From NCBI RefSeq assembly GCF_900101605.1, contig NZ_FMUR01000003.1, positions 62,001 through 126,000 of the forward strand: DNA of 64,000 bases, given 5' to 3'. Source of the DNA: Butyrivibrio hungatei (lineage in GTDB: Bacteria > Bacillota > Clostridia > Lachnospirales > Lachnospiraceae). A model generated the notes under the pieces. The model saw only the letters and a list, made by a program, of their open reading frames with translations. It did not search any database and was not told where the DNA came from. Shown in pieces: positions 44,503 to 53,331 of this stretch (the first letter of the stretch is position 1; every line of letters starts with the position of its first letter). The position numbers and the translations under genes are program-made.

Positions 44503-44530
44503 ATTATAGCATCAGCATCTCAAAAGTCAA
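44503..44530 (-). promoter_or_regulatory. Promoter of the toxin-antitoxin operon
   Basis: On the minus strand TTGACT (44530-44525), a 16-base spacer and a perfect TATAAT (44508-44503). Close to the consensus, as expected for an antitoxin RNA that must be made continuously. Confidence 0.85.
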
Positions 44531-44596
44531 TTAAATGCACATATACTCTATTAAGACCATGTTTTAAAATTATAATAAAAATATTAAGCAGCTTCT

Positions 44597-44788
44597 TTAG
44601 TTATCAAATTCACTATCAGTAACATATTTTATGCTATCAAAAGGTATGTCACCCTCAATCAAAATCACATCTCTATACATATTTAGATTAAGAAGCTTTA
44701 TTACTTCTGTTTGTGATATATAAAAATCAATTCCTGGTACATGACAGCACAATACTACTCTAGTCTTAAAAAGCTCTATTTTTCGCAT
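44597..44788 (-). CDS. Hypothetical protein, 63 residues
   Basis: ATG 44788 with a strong GGAGGAAC site five bases away. No recognised domain; 63 residues with a beta-rich start (KIELFKTRVVLCCHV) and an acidic end. No signal peptide. It lies upstream of the toxin-antitoxin promoter on the same strand and divergent from the XRE regulator, with which it shares a 124-base control region. Probably part of the accessory islet; it could be controlled by the regulator. Function unknown. Confidence 0.55.
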   Translation of the reverse strand: MRKIELFKTRVVLCCHVPGIDFYISQTEVIKLLNLNMYRDVILIEGDIPFDSIKYVTDSEFDN

Positions 44789-44849
44789 CAGTTCCTCCCA
44801 GCTCTATGGGACACAGAAAATTTGCCTAACATAACAAGATACGTTATAC

Positions 44850-44862
44850 TATCCAATGGATA
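44850..44862. promoter_or_regulatory. Candidate operator of the divergent XRE regulator
   Basis: TATCC-AAT-GGATA is a symmetric site between the divergent 63-residue gene and the XRE gene. A related half-site, TATCCATCGGTTA, follows at 44874. This fits autoregulation by the XRE protein. Confidence 0.45.
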
Positions 44863-44912
44863 CTATTGTATATTATCCATCGGTTACCGTCAATAACTAA
44901 GAGGATACAAAT

Positions 44913-45266
44913 ATGACAAATCAACTTATACCTGAACGATTAAAATCAGCAAGAGAAAGCCTTGGAATATCTATGGCAGAAGCTGCCAGAAGACTGAATC
45001 TTTCTAAGATTGGATATTGCAGATACGAATATGGTGACAGAACACCTTCGCCTCAGACTGTCGAAGTAATAGCCAGAGTTTTAGGTACTTCCGTAGCTTA
45101 TTTAACAGGTGAATCTGAAGACATGAAACCTGATTTTATCATGATTAGTAAAAAAGAAGCTCCTGAATTATTTGAACTAATAAAAACCCTTTCAACTTAC
45201 AATTCTGCAACCCAGAAACATTTATTGGCTTATGCTCAAAAGCTTAATTCCAAACAAAAAAAATAA
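44913..45266 (+). CDS. XRE-family transcriptional regulator
   Basis: 117 residues. N-terminal helix-turn-helix of the Xre/Cro type (LKSARESLGISMAEAARRLN, then LSKIGYCRYEYGDRTPSPQTVEVIARVL and YLTGE), with a short helical C-terminal part (~75-117) for dimerisation. No peptidase or sensory domain. ATG 44913 with AGAGGAT upstream. Divergent from the 63-residue gene over a symmetric operator-like site. Its lysine-rich last codons form the T run of the terminator that serves rlmD on the opposite strand. Confidence 0.88.
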   Translation: MTNQLIPERLKSARESLGISMAEAARRLNLSKIGYCRYEYGDRTPSPQTVEVIARVLGTSVAYLTGESEDMKPDFIMISKKEAPELFELIKTLSTYNSATQKHLLAYAQKLNSKQKK

Positions 45267-45288
45267 AGTGTTCATATCCGAACACTTT
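45256..45288 (-). terminator. Terminator of rlmD, overlapping the XRE gene end
   Basis: AAAGTGTTC (45265-45273) / GAACACTTT (45280-45288), 9-bp stem; the T8 run exists only on the minus strand (A run at 45256-45263). It therefore stops transcription coming from rlmD, not from the XRE gene. Confidence 0.8.
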
Positions 45289-45351
45289 AAAAAGAAAAAG
45301 AACGAGCAACCCGCTCCATGTTACATAACCTGCGGTATATATTCTAGTCAA

Positions 45352-46749
45352 CTATATTTTTGTAAGCAAGCAGACAGTCTCAACATGGCTTGTCCAGGGG
45401 AATTGATCGTGAGCGACAGCCCTGGTCATGACGTATCCATTCTCCTGAAGTATCTCAAGGTCTCGTGCAAGGCTTGTAGGCTTGCACGAAACGTAAATAA
45501 TATATGGCACGCCGTAGCCGATAATCTTGGTGAGTGCCTTAGGATTGATTCCGTCGCGGGGCGGATCGAGAATAATAAGATCGGGCTTTTCTTCAATCTC
45601 ATCAAGGACTTTGAGCACATCACCTGCGATGAAATGGCAATTATCCAGATGATTGAGCTTTGCGTTCTCTTTGGCGGCTTCAACAGCTTCCTCAACTATC
45701 TCAACACCGATAACCTTGTTGGCAACAGGCGCAAGAAGCTGAGCAATAGTACCAGTTCCCGAATAAAGATCGAATATTACCCCGTCATTTCCGATCTTGC
45801 CCTGATCGTACAGACTCTTGATATATCCGCGGACAGTCTTATACAGCACTTCTGCGCTCAGGCTGTTCGTCTGGAAGAATGAAAAAGGACTGATCTTGAA
45901 TTTAAGTCCCAAAAGATATTCATAGAAATAGTCCTGTCCAAACAGGATCTCGGTTCCTTCATCAATGACCGCATCCGCAAGACTGTCATTCTTTGTATGG
46001 AGAATTCCGACAATCCTGCCGCTCAGACTCAGATTAAGAAGTGCATCCTTAAAGCCCTCAAGATCATGCTCTTCTTTTGTCGTTGTTATAAGGTCAACCA
46101 GAATATCGCCCGTCTTTACAGCACGCCTTACAAGCAGGTGTCTGAGATACCCTTCCTGCTTCATTCTGTGGTAAAAAGATATTTCTTTCCTCTCATACAT
46201 GGGAGTGAAATAATCAAGTGTCGCGCTTAGAATAGCCTTGTAATCGTCATCTACGATACGGCAACCGGAGACGGTCACGATATCATAAAAGCTTCCTTTT
46301 TTGTGCATACCAAGACAAAGAGGTCCTCCGACAATCTCATCGCCGAAACTGAACTCCATCTTATTTCTGTATGCAAATTTTACAGGGCTTGTTTTTATGC
46401 CTTCCCATGTAACCTTGGAACTCTGCCTCTCAATGGCAGGTTTAAGTATACTTCTTACCTGCTGTTCCTTAAGTCCAAGCTGCTTTACATAAGGCATTGT
46501 AAGATAACTACAGCCTCCGCATTTACCAAAATGAATGCAGGGGCTTTCGGTATAGTCCGGAGATTCTTCCAGAACTTCAAGAAGCCTTCCTTCAGCCCTG
46601 TCCTTTCTCACTTTTTGAATTTGTACAGACACCTTCTGATCGGGAAGGACGCCCTTAACAACGACCTTTCCCTCAGAAGTTTCAATTATTCCCTTATTAG
46701 GGAATTCCACTCTTTTAACTGTTCCTGATATAACTTCTTTTTTCTTCAC
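45352..46749 (-). CDS. rlmD: 23S rRNA (uracil-5-)-methyltransferase RumA/RlmD family
   Basis: 465 residues. N-terminal TRAM domain (VISGTVKRVEFPNKGII), four cysteines for a 4Fe-4S cluster including CIHFGKCGGCSYL, then a methyltransferase domain with LYSGTGTIAQLLA (S-adenosylmethionine site), LILDPPRDGINP and catalytic cysteine in YVSCKPTSLARD. Methylates a specific uridine in 23S rRNA. The start appears to be GTG 46749, nine bases after the upstream gene; no closer ATG keeps the TRAM domain. Firmicutes often carry two or three of these enzymes, so the exact uridine (for example 747, 1939) is uncertain. Confidence 0.88.
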   Translation of the reverse strand: MKKKEVISGTVKRVEFPNKGIIETSEGKVVVKGVLPDQKVSVQIQKVRKDRAEGRLLEVLEESPDYTESPCIHFGKCGGCSYLTMPYVKQLGLKEQQVRSILKPAIERQSSKVTWEGIKTSPVKFAYRNKMEFSFGDEIVGGPLCLGMHKKGSFYDIVTVSGCRIVDDDYKAILSATLDYFTPMYERKEISFYHRMKQEGYLRHLLVRRAVKTGDILVDLITTTKEEHDLEGFKDALLNLSLSGRIVGILHTKNDSLADAVIDEGTEILFGQDYFYEYLLGLKFKISPFSFFQTNSLSAEVLYKTVRGYIKSLYDQGKIGNDGVIFDLYSGTGTIAQLLAPVANKVIGVEIVEEAVEAAKENAKLNHLDNCHFIAGDVLKVLDEIEEKPDLIILDPPRDGINPKALTKIIGYGVPYIIYVSCKPTSLARDLEILQENGYVMTRAVAHDQFPWTSHVETVCLLTKI

Positions 46750-46758
46750 GGCTTGTTC

Positions 46759-47025
46759 TTAGCTTTCTCTCATAAATTCTTCATCATCGAAATCATCGTC
46801 GAAATCATCAAAATCATCATCATAGAAATCATCTTCGTAAGCCGGTGTCATGTAGCGATAAACCATATAAGCAATTATCGCAACAGCAGATACGGATCCT
46901 ATAACCGCAAGCACCCACAGAATCACGTTGGAAGGCTTCTTTGCATTTGCAGCCGCTCTCTTATCGAGAAGTTCGTTAATTCGTGTCATTTCAATAATAT
47001 CGTCAATCTTAGATTTTACTTCCAT
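46759..47025 (-). CDS. Small membrane protein with acidic tail
   Basis: 88 residues. A cytoplasmic helical N-terminus (KIDDIIEMTRINELLDKR) is followed by a Lys/Pro turn, one membrane helix (~34-58, VILWVLAVIGSVSAVAIIAYMV) and an Asp/Phe/Tyr-rich acidic tail of about 25 residues. No known catalytic residue. The longer frame (to 47091) has no signal; ATG 47025 follows AAAGGGGTC. Preceded by an extended -10 promoter (47135-47140); apparently cotranscribed with rlmD. Confidence 0.65.
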   Translation of the reverse strand: MEVKSKIDDIIEMTRINELLDKRAAANAKKPSNVILWVLAVIGSVSAVAIIAYMVYRYMTPAYEDDFYDDDFDDFDDDFDDEEFMRES

Positions 47026-47134
47026 ATGTGACCCCTTTCTCATAGAAAAAATAGTATATGATATACGTATCAAAGCCAAAATACTTAACATGCAAGCATG
47101 TACGTATTATTGACTTTTATACCCTATATCATTC

Positions 47135-47146
47135 AGTATACCACAC
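47135..47146 (-). promoter_or_regulatory. Extended -10 promoter upstream of the small membrane protein
   Basis: GTGTGGTATACT on the minus strand (47146-47135): TATACT with the TG extension. The same 12 bases occur upstream of the Asp23 operon at 59309. No -35 match is visible. Confidence 0.5.
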
Positions 47147-47151
47147 CTTAT

Positions 47152-49587
47152 TTAGATTTTCTTCAGCTTGGCAAATGCCGCATACATAATCTTCTGACCG
47201 CATTCATCAAAGTTTACGGTAACCTTGTAATCTCTCGGTCCCTGCTCAAGCGAAGTAACAACTCCGATCCCGTACTTTATATGGCTTACCTTATCGCCCA
47301 CGATATAATCAGGCTTTCCGCCCGCTGTAGGCATTCCCTTTGAAAGTCCCGCAAGCGAACCTCTTGCGTAGGTCTTGGCCGCAGAAGCAATATAAGGCTT
47401 TTCTGACGGAACAGCCCTCTTTTCTTTCTTGGGCGGCTTGGGTACTGCCTTTATCCTGTATGTATTTGCAAGTTCCGATCTTCCCGCAACGCTCTTGGCA
47501 TTAACATTGGAACCAGCACCGAATCCCTTTGCATAAGACGACTTAATTCCCGAATTTGAACTTCCGAAAGTATCTTCAACACTCTCATAATCATCGATCG
47601 TATCGCCGTCATCAAAAAGAAACGCAGGCTTACTCTCGGTATCCGATCTCTCGATCATAGTATACGGAATCTCCGAAACGAATCTGCTAAGGCGGTTAAA
47701 CTGCGTCTCTCCGCGTACCATCCTTCGCTTTGCGGCAGTGAGTGTCAAATGCCTCTTGGCTCTTGTAATTCCAACATAGCAAAGTCTTCTCTCTTCCTCG
47801 ATACCCTCAGGATCCGCATCCTCGGTAGCAAGTGCCATATATGAAGGGAAAACTCCCTCTTCCATTCCGGCAAGATATACGTGCTCAAACTCAAGTCCCT
47901 TGGCACTGTGAAGAGTCATAAGAAGAACTTTCTCATTGTCCTCGCCAATTCTGTCTATGTCCGCAACAAGAGCAACCTCTTCCAAGAATCCCGAAAGAGT
48001 CGGCTCCTCTTCCTCCATATTTTCCTCATAGGCGGCAATCTTGGAAATAAGCTCGTCAACGTTCTGCGCTCTATCGTTATCTTCGTTGTCATCATCATCC
48101 AAAGTCTTCAAAAACTCCAAATATCCCGTAACATCAATGACATCCTTCAAAAGCTCCTCAAGAGAGTAACTCTTCATCTTGGTCCTGAACGCCCTTATCA
48201 TTGTAACGAAATCGCTCAACTTACTTACGCTTCTTGAAACAGCCACGATCTGATCTGCTTCGCAAAGAGCATCATAGAAGCTTATCTGCCTCTCATCGGC
48301 ATATGCCTGAACATAGTCAACGGTAGTCTGTCCGATTCCTCTCTTTGGCACGTTTATGATTCTTTTAACCGCAACATCATCAAGACCGTTGTCGATTGTC
48401 TTAAGATATGCCAAAAGATCCTTTATCTCGCGTCTTGAATAGAAATTTGTACCGCCTACGATATCGTAAGGGATTCCTTCTACCACAAACCGCTCTTCTA
48501 TAAGTCGTGACTGGGCATTCGTCCTGTAAAGGATCGCAGTATCACTGTATCTTAATTTGCCGTTTCTTTTAAGCTTTCCGATATCGCTTGCGATGAACTG
48601 AGCTTCATCATAAGCCGTATCAAAATGCTTTAATTTGACGATCTCGCCGTCTTTTTCCTCGGTCCAAAGAGCTTTATCCTTACGTCCTCCGTTATTTTTT
48701 ATAACGGCATTTGCGGCATCAAGGATCTGCTGAGTCGATCTGTAATTCTGCTCAAGTTTAATAACAACAGCATCCTTGTAAACCTTCTCAAAATCAAGGA
48801 TATTTCTGATATTGGCACCTCTGAAACGATAGATACTCTGATCGTCATCACCTACGACGCAAAGATTTCTGTATTTGTCCGCAAGAACACGTATAAGCTC
48901 AAACTGGGCATTATTAGTATCCTGGTACTCATCGACCATTATATACTTAAAGCGCTCCTGATAGCTGTCAAGAACATCCGGATTTGTCTTAAAGAGCTCG
49001 ACAGTCTTCATGATAAGATCGTCAAAATCCATCGCATTGTTCTTTTTAAGAGCATTTTGATACTCCGTATATGCTTTGGATATCCTTACCTTGATAAAGT
49101 CATTCTGCGTATTTAGAGCATATTCTTCGGGTGTTACAAGATTGTCCTTACATGTAGATATGCTGCCCATGATTCTCTTAAGCTTAAGCTGGGTAGTCTC
49201 AAGTTGATACTTCTTACAGATATCCTTCATAAGACTCTTGGAATCATCCGTATCATAGATGGTAAAGTTATTACCAAATCCTATTCTGTCCGCATATCTT
49301 CTGAGTATCTTCACACAGCTTGAGTGGAAAGTCGAAACCCAGATGCTCTCCGCGCCAAAGCCGACTATCTTGTCGACTCTTTCTCTCATCTCGCCTGCTG
49401 CCTTATTCGTAAACGTAATAGCCATGATATTCCACGGATTTACGCCGCATTCATCAATAAGATAAGCAACTCTGTGAGTCAGAACCCTTGTCTTACCCGA
49501 TCCCGCTCCCGCAAGAATGAGCACGGGGCCGTCAGTCTGTAGAACAGCCTTCTTTTGCTGTGAATTAAGTGTATCGTATATTCCCAT
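47152..49587 (-). CDS. pcrA: ATP-dependent DNA helicase PcrA/UvrD
   Basis: 811 residues, superfamily 1A 3'-5' helicase of replication and repair. Walker A AGAGSGKTRVL in motif I, ITFTNKAAGEMRERV (Ia), DEYQDTN (II), VGDDDQSIYRFRGA (III), LEQNYRS (IV), LMTLHSAKGLEF (V) and CYVGITRAKRHL (VI). The C-terminal ~60 residues (VGDKVSHIKYGIGVV and onwards) are the PcrA tudor-like RNA-polymerase-binding tail, so PcrA rather than Rep. ATG 49587, 14 bases after the DUF1836 gene. Confidence 0.95.
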   Translation of the reverse strand: MGIYDTLNSQQKKAVLQTDGPVLILAGAGSGKTRVLTHRVAYLIDECGVNPWNIMAITFTNKAAGEMRERVDKIVGFGAESIWVSTFHSSCVKILRRYADRIGFGNNFTIYDTDDSKSLMKDICKKYQLETTQLKLKRIMGSISTCKDNLVTPEEYALNTQNDFIKVRISKAYTEYQNALKKNNAMDFDDLIMKTVELFKTNPDVLDSYQERFKYIMVDEYQDTNNAQFELIRVLADKYRNLCVVGDDDQSIYRFRGANIRNILDFEKVYKDAVVIKLEQNYRSTQQILDAANAVIKNNGGRKDKALWTEEKDGEIVKLKHFDTAYDEAQFIASDIGKLKRNGKLRYSDTAILYRTNAQSRLIEERFVVEGIPYDIVGGTNFYSRREIKDLLAYLKTIDNGLDDVAVKRIINVPKRGIGQTTVDYVQAYADERQISFYDALCEADQIVAVSRSVSKLSDFVTMIRAFRTKMKSYSLEELLKDVIDVTGYLEFLKTLDDDDNEDNDRAQNVDELISKIAAYEENMEEEEPTLSGFLEEVALVADIDRIGEDNEKVLLMTLHSAKGLEFEHVYLAGMEEGVFPSYMALATEDADPEGIEEERRLCYVGITRAKRHLTLTAAKRRMVRGETQFNRLSRFVSEIPYTMIERSDTESKPAFLFDDGDTIDDYESVEDTFGSSNSGIKSSYAKGFGAGSNVNAKSVAGRSELANTYRIKAVPKPPKKEKRAVPSEKPYIASAAKTYARGSLAGLSKGMPTAGGKPDYIVGDKVSHIKYGIGVVTSLEQGPRDYKVTVNFDECGQKIMYAAFAKLKKI

Positions 49588-49601
49588 CTATAAATAAATC
49601 C

Positions 49602-50246
49602 TTACTTCTTTTTCTTTTCCTTTGCAGGCTTTTCCTTATCACCAGCTTCTTTTTCCATAGTATTGTCTATTATTTTCTCGATAAGAAGCTTCTTTACATA
49701 AACATCATAGGAAAGGAGAATGATAAAAGAAAACATCTGCATTCTTTTCTTTTCATCCTCCGAAAGACCCGTGTCTTCAAATGTTTTAAGTGATTTTTCG
49801 TACTTCCTCTTAAGATCCTCAACAACAGGCTCAAGTTCGCCTTCCTGAAGCTCAAAAGCCCGCTCGTAAATACCGCCCAGATTAAGTTCATCGTCACTTA
49901 CATGAAATCTCTCTTTTAATGGTTCAAGCAAAGTCTGTATATCGCTTATTGATAAGATATTCTTAAGGTAATATATAAAAATAAGCAGAATAATATGGTC
50001 TTTTGAATACTTCTTCCTTATCGGAGGAGGTAAAAGATCATTCTTCGCATAATTATTTATCATTGTCTTTGTGAGTATCTTATCAGTGTCGGGATGACGT
50101 GTTGACCTCTTAAGCCGCTCATCCATAAAAGTGGTGAGCTGATCCATATACAGGTCTATATTGGGGATATCATCCAGCGAAATGGCATTTATCCTGCCAA
50201 GCGATGCTATCACACTGTTTAAGAGATCGTCATTATCGATAGTCAT
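49602..50246 (-). CDS. DUF1836-domain protein
   Basis: 214 residues. The N-terminal ~120 residues match DUF1836, a Firmicute family with a MerR-like winged-helix core: LTKTMINNYAKNDLLPPPIRKKYSKDHI resembles the wing and recognition helix, followed by LLIFIYYLKNILSISDIQTLL. The C-terminal part is helical and ends in a long Lys-rich tail. Probably a DNA-binding regulator of unknown targets. The ATG shares one base with the recN stop (TAATG), and pcrA follows after 14 bases. Confidence 0.82.
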   Translation of the reverse strand: MTIDNDDLLNSVIASLGRINAISLDDIPNIDLYMDQLTTFMDERLKRSTRHPDTDKILTKTMINNYAKNDLLPPPIRKKYSKDHIILLIFIYYLKNILSISDIQTLLEPLKERFHVSDDELNLGGIYERAFELQEGELEPVVEDLKRKYEKSLKTFEDTGLSEDEKKRMQMFSFIILLSYDVYVKKLLIEKIIDNTMEKEAGDKEKPAKEKKKK

Positions 50247-51958
50247 TATGTATTCCTCATGTCCTTAATCTGTTTTTTTCTATCAAGAGCCATCTGTTTC
50301 ATTTCACGGGCATTTAAAAGAGTTGCCTCCGTAAGCTCATCACCGCCGAGAAGCCTTCCAAGTTCCTTCTCTGAGAGCTTTTCGGAAAGAGCATAAATAG
50401 ACGTTACCGTCCTTCCTCCGTCAAGCCCCTTCTCTATCATATAATGTGTGTCGGCCATTGCTGCGATCTGCGGAAGATGGGTGATACAGATTATCTGATG
50501 ATTTGCGGAAAGTTCGCCGAGCTTTTGCGATACTTTCCATGCCGTTCTTCCGCTTATACCGGCATCTATCTCATCGAATATAAGCGTACTTATATCATCC
50601 CTGTCTGCAACGACAGTCTTAAGCGCAAGCATGATCCTTGAAAGCTCACCGCCGCTTGCTATCTGATCAAGGGGTCTGAGCGCCTCTCCGGGATTGGTAG
50701 ATATCATAAACTGCGCTTCGTCATATCCCTTTGAAGTGATCTTATCATCACTGCTGTCTATTTTAATTTCAAACTGCACATCGAGGAAATTAAGGTCAAT
50801 AAGCGCATCCTTCAGCTTTTCCTGAAGGCTCTGTGCTCCTTTCCTTCTAACATCCGATATCTTCTTGCAAAGATCTTTTACCCCCGCAAGGCAGTCTTCA
50901 TAATCTTTTCTAAGCCTGTCTCTGTGCGCATCAAGATCGGATATCGCTTTAAGCCTCTCTTCCTTTTCCTCAAGGCTCTTAAGTACCTGCTCAATACTTC
51001 CGCCGTACTTATCCTTCAGATGATTAAGCGTATTTAACCTATCTTCCGTGGTCCTAAACTCCTCATCATCAAATTCAAGGCTGTCGATATATCCCGAAAG
51101 CGCATGATTAAAGTCGGCAAGAAGATTCTCAACATCAGATATCTGGGACAAAAGACCTTCAATCTCGCTGTCATATGATGCAACCGATGTAAGTTCTCTT
51201 ACCGCTCTTCCAACCGCATCGGAAGCACTCTCTTCCATTTCTCCCGATCCCGTAAGATTAAGAGCCGTATTGGCAGCTTCGGAGATTTTTCGTCCGTTCA
51301 CCATTTTTCTGTATGAGACTTCAAGCTGTTCATCCTCTCCGATAACAGGCTCAGCATCCGATATTTCTTTTACCTCGTACTCAAGAAGTTCGGTCTCGCG
51401 AAGTCTTGTATTCTCATCGATATCGGTCTCGGAAAGCTTCTTCTCAAGATCCTTCATTTTGGCATACTCGCCTGAAAGACGCTCAAAAAGTCCTCCAAGA
51501 TCGTCCATGCAGTAATTATCGAGTATCTCTATATGTTTTTTTTTGTAAAGAAGTTCCTGATGATCGTTCTGTCCGTGAATGTTTATAAGAATATTTGAAA
51601 TGTCCTTGAGCTGTTTTGCTGTGACCGTTTCGCCCGATACTTTGGAAACGCTCCTTCCCTGCATGACTTTCCTCTGGATAACAAGAGTTCCGTCTTCCTC
51701 CACAGGGATTTCAAGATCTTCCAGCATCTTCCTCTGAAGATCGTTCTCAACGCCAAATACCAGCTCAACAAGAGCATATTCTTCACCCGTCCTTATAAGT
51801 GAAGGATCTGCTTTTGCACCAAGAGCAAGATTTACCGATCCGATGACAACAGACTTACCTGCACCCGTCTCTCCGGTCAGAATATTAAGCCCCTTGGAAA
51901 ATTCGATTTCCTGTTCTTTGATAAGGGCAAGATTTTTTACATGTAAACTATATAACAT
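50246..51958 (-). CDS. recN: DNA repair protein RecN
   Basis: 570 residues, SMC-like ATPase acting early at double-strand breaks. Walker A GETGAGKSVVIGS near the N-terminus, a long coiled-coil centre (~150-370), ABC signature SGGELSRIMLALK and Walker B LIFDEIDAGISG. Length matches the family. ATG 51958 with GTGGGGAAAT upstream. Directly downstream of argR, an order kept in many Firmicutes. Confidence 0.96.
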   Translation of the reverse strand: MLYSLHVKNLALIKEQEIEFSKGLNILTGETGAGKSVVIGSVNLALGAKADPSLIRTGEEYALVELVFGVENDLQRKMLEDLEIPVEEDGTLVIQRKVMQGRSVSKVSGETVTAKQLKDISNILINIHGQNDHQELLYKKKHIEILDNYCMDDLGGLFERLSGEYAKMKDLEKKLSETDIDENTRLRETELLEYEVKEISDAEPVIGEDEQLEVSYRKMVNGRKISEAANTALNLTGSGEMEESASDAVGRAVRELTSVASYDSEIEGLLSQISDVENLLADFNHALSGYIDSLEFDDEEFRTTEDRLNTLNHLKDKYGGSIEQVLKSLEEKEERLKAISDLDAHRDRLRKDYEDCLAGVKDLCKKISDVRRKGAQSLQEKLKDALIDLNFLDVQFEIKIDSSDDKITSKGYDEAQFMISTNPGEALRPLDQIASGGELSRIMLALKTVVADRDDISTLIFDEIDAGISGRTAWKVSQKLGELSANHQIICITHLPQIAAMADTHYMIEKGLDGGRTVTSIYALSEKLSEKELGRLLGGDELTEATLLNAREMKQMALDRKKQIKDMRNT

Positions 51959-51974
51959 ATTTCCCCACTCTGTG

Positions 51975-52427
51975 TTATTGCTGCATCATTTCACGAAGCT
52001 GAGCCATAACATTCTTGGCTTCTTCTTTGCTCTTTATGGCGATCATGATAGTATCATCTCCCGCGATACATCCGACCACCTCTTTAAATTCCAGAGAATC
52101 AATTGCCGTAGCAAGCGCCATCGCCATTCCCGAAACGGTCTTTACGACCAGCAGATTTTCGGCAACATCCATGCTGACAAATCCGGCTCTCAAAACACTG
52201 ACATACTTGCTCTGCATCGCTTCGTGACCGGCAGTGGTATAAACATACTTTGAGATTCCGTCGGAATTAACCTGCTTGGTAAGCTTAAGCTTCCTGATAT
52301 CCCTTGAAACAGTAGCCTGCGTTACCTTATATCCCTCTTTGTTCAAAAGAGCTACAAGCTGTTCCTGTGTCTCTACCACATTTTTTGCAATGACTTCGAT
52401 AATCTTATCTTGTCTGTTTTTCTTCAT
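51975..52427 (-). CDS. argR: Arginine repressor ArgR
   Basis: 150 residues. N-terminal winged helix (DKIIEVIAKNVVETQEQLVALL ... TQATVSRDIRKLKLTKQ) and C-terminal oligomerisation and arginine-binding domain (GCIAGDDTIMIAIKS). Controls arginine synthesis and degradation genes and itself binds DNA as a hexamer. ATG 52427. Lies between nadK and recN, 32-base and 16-base gaps. Confidence 0.95.
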   Translation of the reverse strand: MKKNRQDKIIEVIAKNVVETQEQLVALLNKEGYKVTQATVSRDIRKLKLTKQVNSDGISKYVYTTAGHEAMQSKYVSVLRAGFVSMDVAENLLVVKTVSGMAMALATAIDSLEFKEVVGCIAGDDTIMIAIKSKEEAKNVMAQLREMMQQ

Positions 52428-52459
52428 CGTCAGATAATTTCCCCCAATCTCTTCTTCTC

Positions 52460-53311
52460 TTACATGCTGAATTTTTTACCCAGAACTTCCAAAAAACTGA
52501 CTCTGTTAAATTTAATGATCTTGGTTATTTTTTTTGATTTATTTATTACCATTCTATCGCCGGAATTCATCTCGATTGCCCCGCTTCCGTCATAGGCAGC
52601 GACAACTTTCGGATTGCGTTTGCTGCGTCCCGGAAGAAGTTCAACTTCAATCCGCGCATCTGCCGAAAGCACCATACTTCTTGAATTAAGCGTATGCGGG
52701 CATATAGGTGTTAAAAGAGTCATATTTGCCGAAGGCTCCACGATAGGGCCGCCTGCTGACATATTATATCCTGTAGATCCGGTCGGAGTCGAGATAATAA
52801 TTCCATCCGCATGATAGCTGTACAGCAAAAGATCATTTACATATATATTGTAATCGATAGCCTGTATATCAGAAGCCCTGCTTATTACGATATCATTAAG
52901 AGCATAGTCCTTCCTGTCTCCTAAGACACCGCGAAGCATCATCCTGTCCTCAACATAATAATCTCCGGACAAAAGACGCGACATCGCTTCGTCAATACCG
53001 CTTTTTTCAACCTCGGCAAGATAGCCCAAAGTTCCCAGATTAACGCCAAGAAGCGGTATATCCTGAAAAGCAACGCTTCTTGCTGCCTGCAGCATAGTTC
53101 CGTCACCTCCCAGGACAATACAGCAATCCGTATCTTCCGGAATCTGACTCATAAACTCTCTGCCTATGGCATTCGATTCTTTTGATAAGCCTGTGGCTGA
53201 ATCTGCCACAACACATTCTTTTCCGTGGCTTATAAGATAGTCCTTGATATGACCGGTAACTTCAAGGTTTACGTCTTTACTCTTATTTGTGACAATACAA
53301 AACCGTTCCAT
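52460..53311 (-). CDS. nadK: NAD kinase
   Basis: About 283 residues. Makes NADP from NAD and ATP. GGDGTMLQA is the ATP-binding motif; also NLGTLGYLAEVE, the NDIVI region, and YSYHADGIIISTPTGSTGYNMSAGG, the NAD-binding block. The frame extends to a TTG at 53335; ATG 53311 with GGGAGAAG is the right start and leaves a 20-base gap after tlyA. Confidence 0.95.
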   Translation of the reverse strand: MERFCIVTNKSKDVNLEVTGHIKDYLISHGKECVVADSATGLSKESNAIGREFMSQIPEDTDCCIVLGGDGTMLQAARSVAFQDIPLLGVNLGTLGYLAEVEKSGIDEAMSRLLSGDYYVEDRMMLRGVLGDRKDYALNDIVISRASDIQAIDYNIYVNDLLLYSYHADGIIISTPTGSTGYNMSAGGPIVEPSANMTLLTPICPHTLNSRSMVLSADARIEVELLPGRSKRNPKVVAAYDGSGAIEMNSGDRMVINKSKKITKIIKFNRVSFLEVLGKKFSM

Positions 53312-53331
53312 ATCTTCTCCCGCGGCATGGC

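Noticed and set aside
45265..45288. Hairpin as terminator of the XRE gene
   Set aside because: On the plus strand it is followed by A-rich sequence; the T run exists only on the minus strand, so it serves rlmD.
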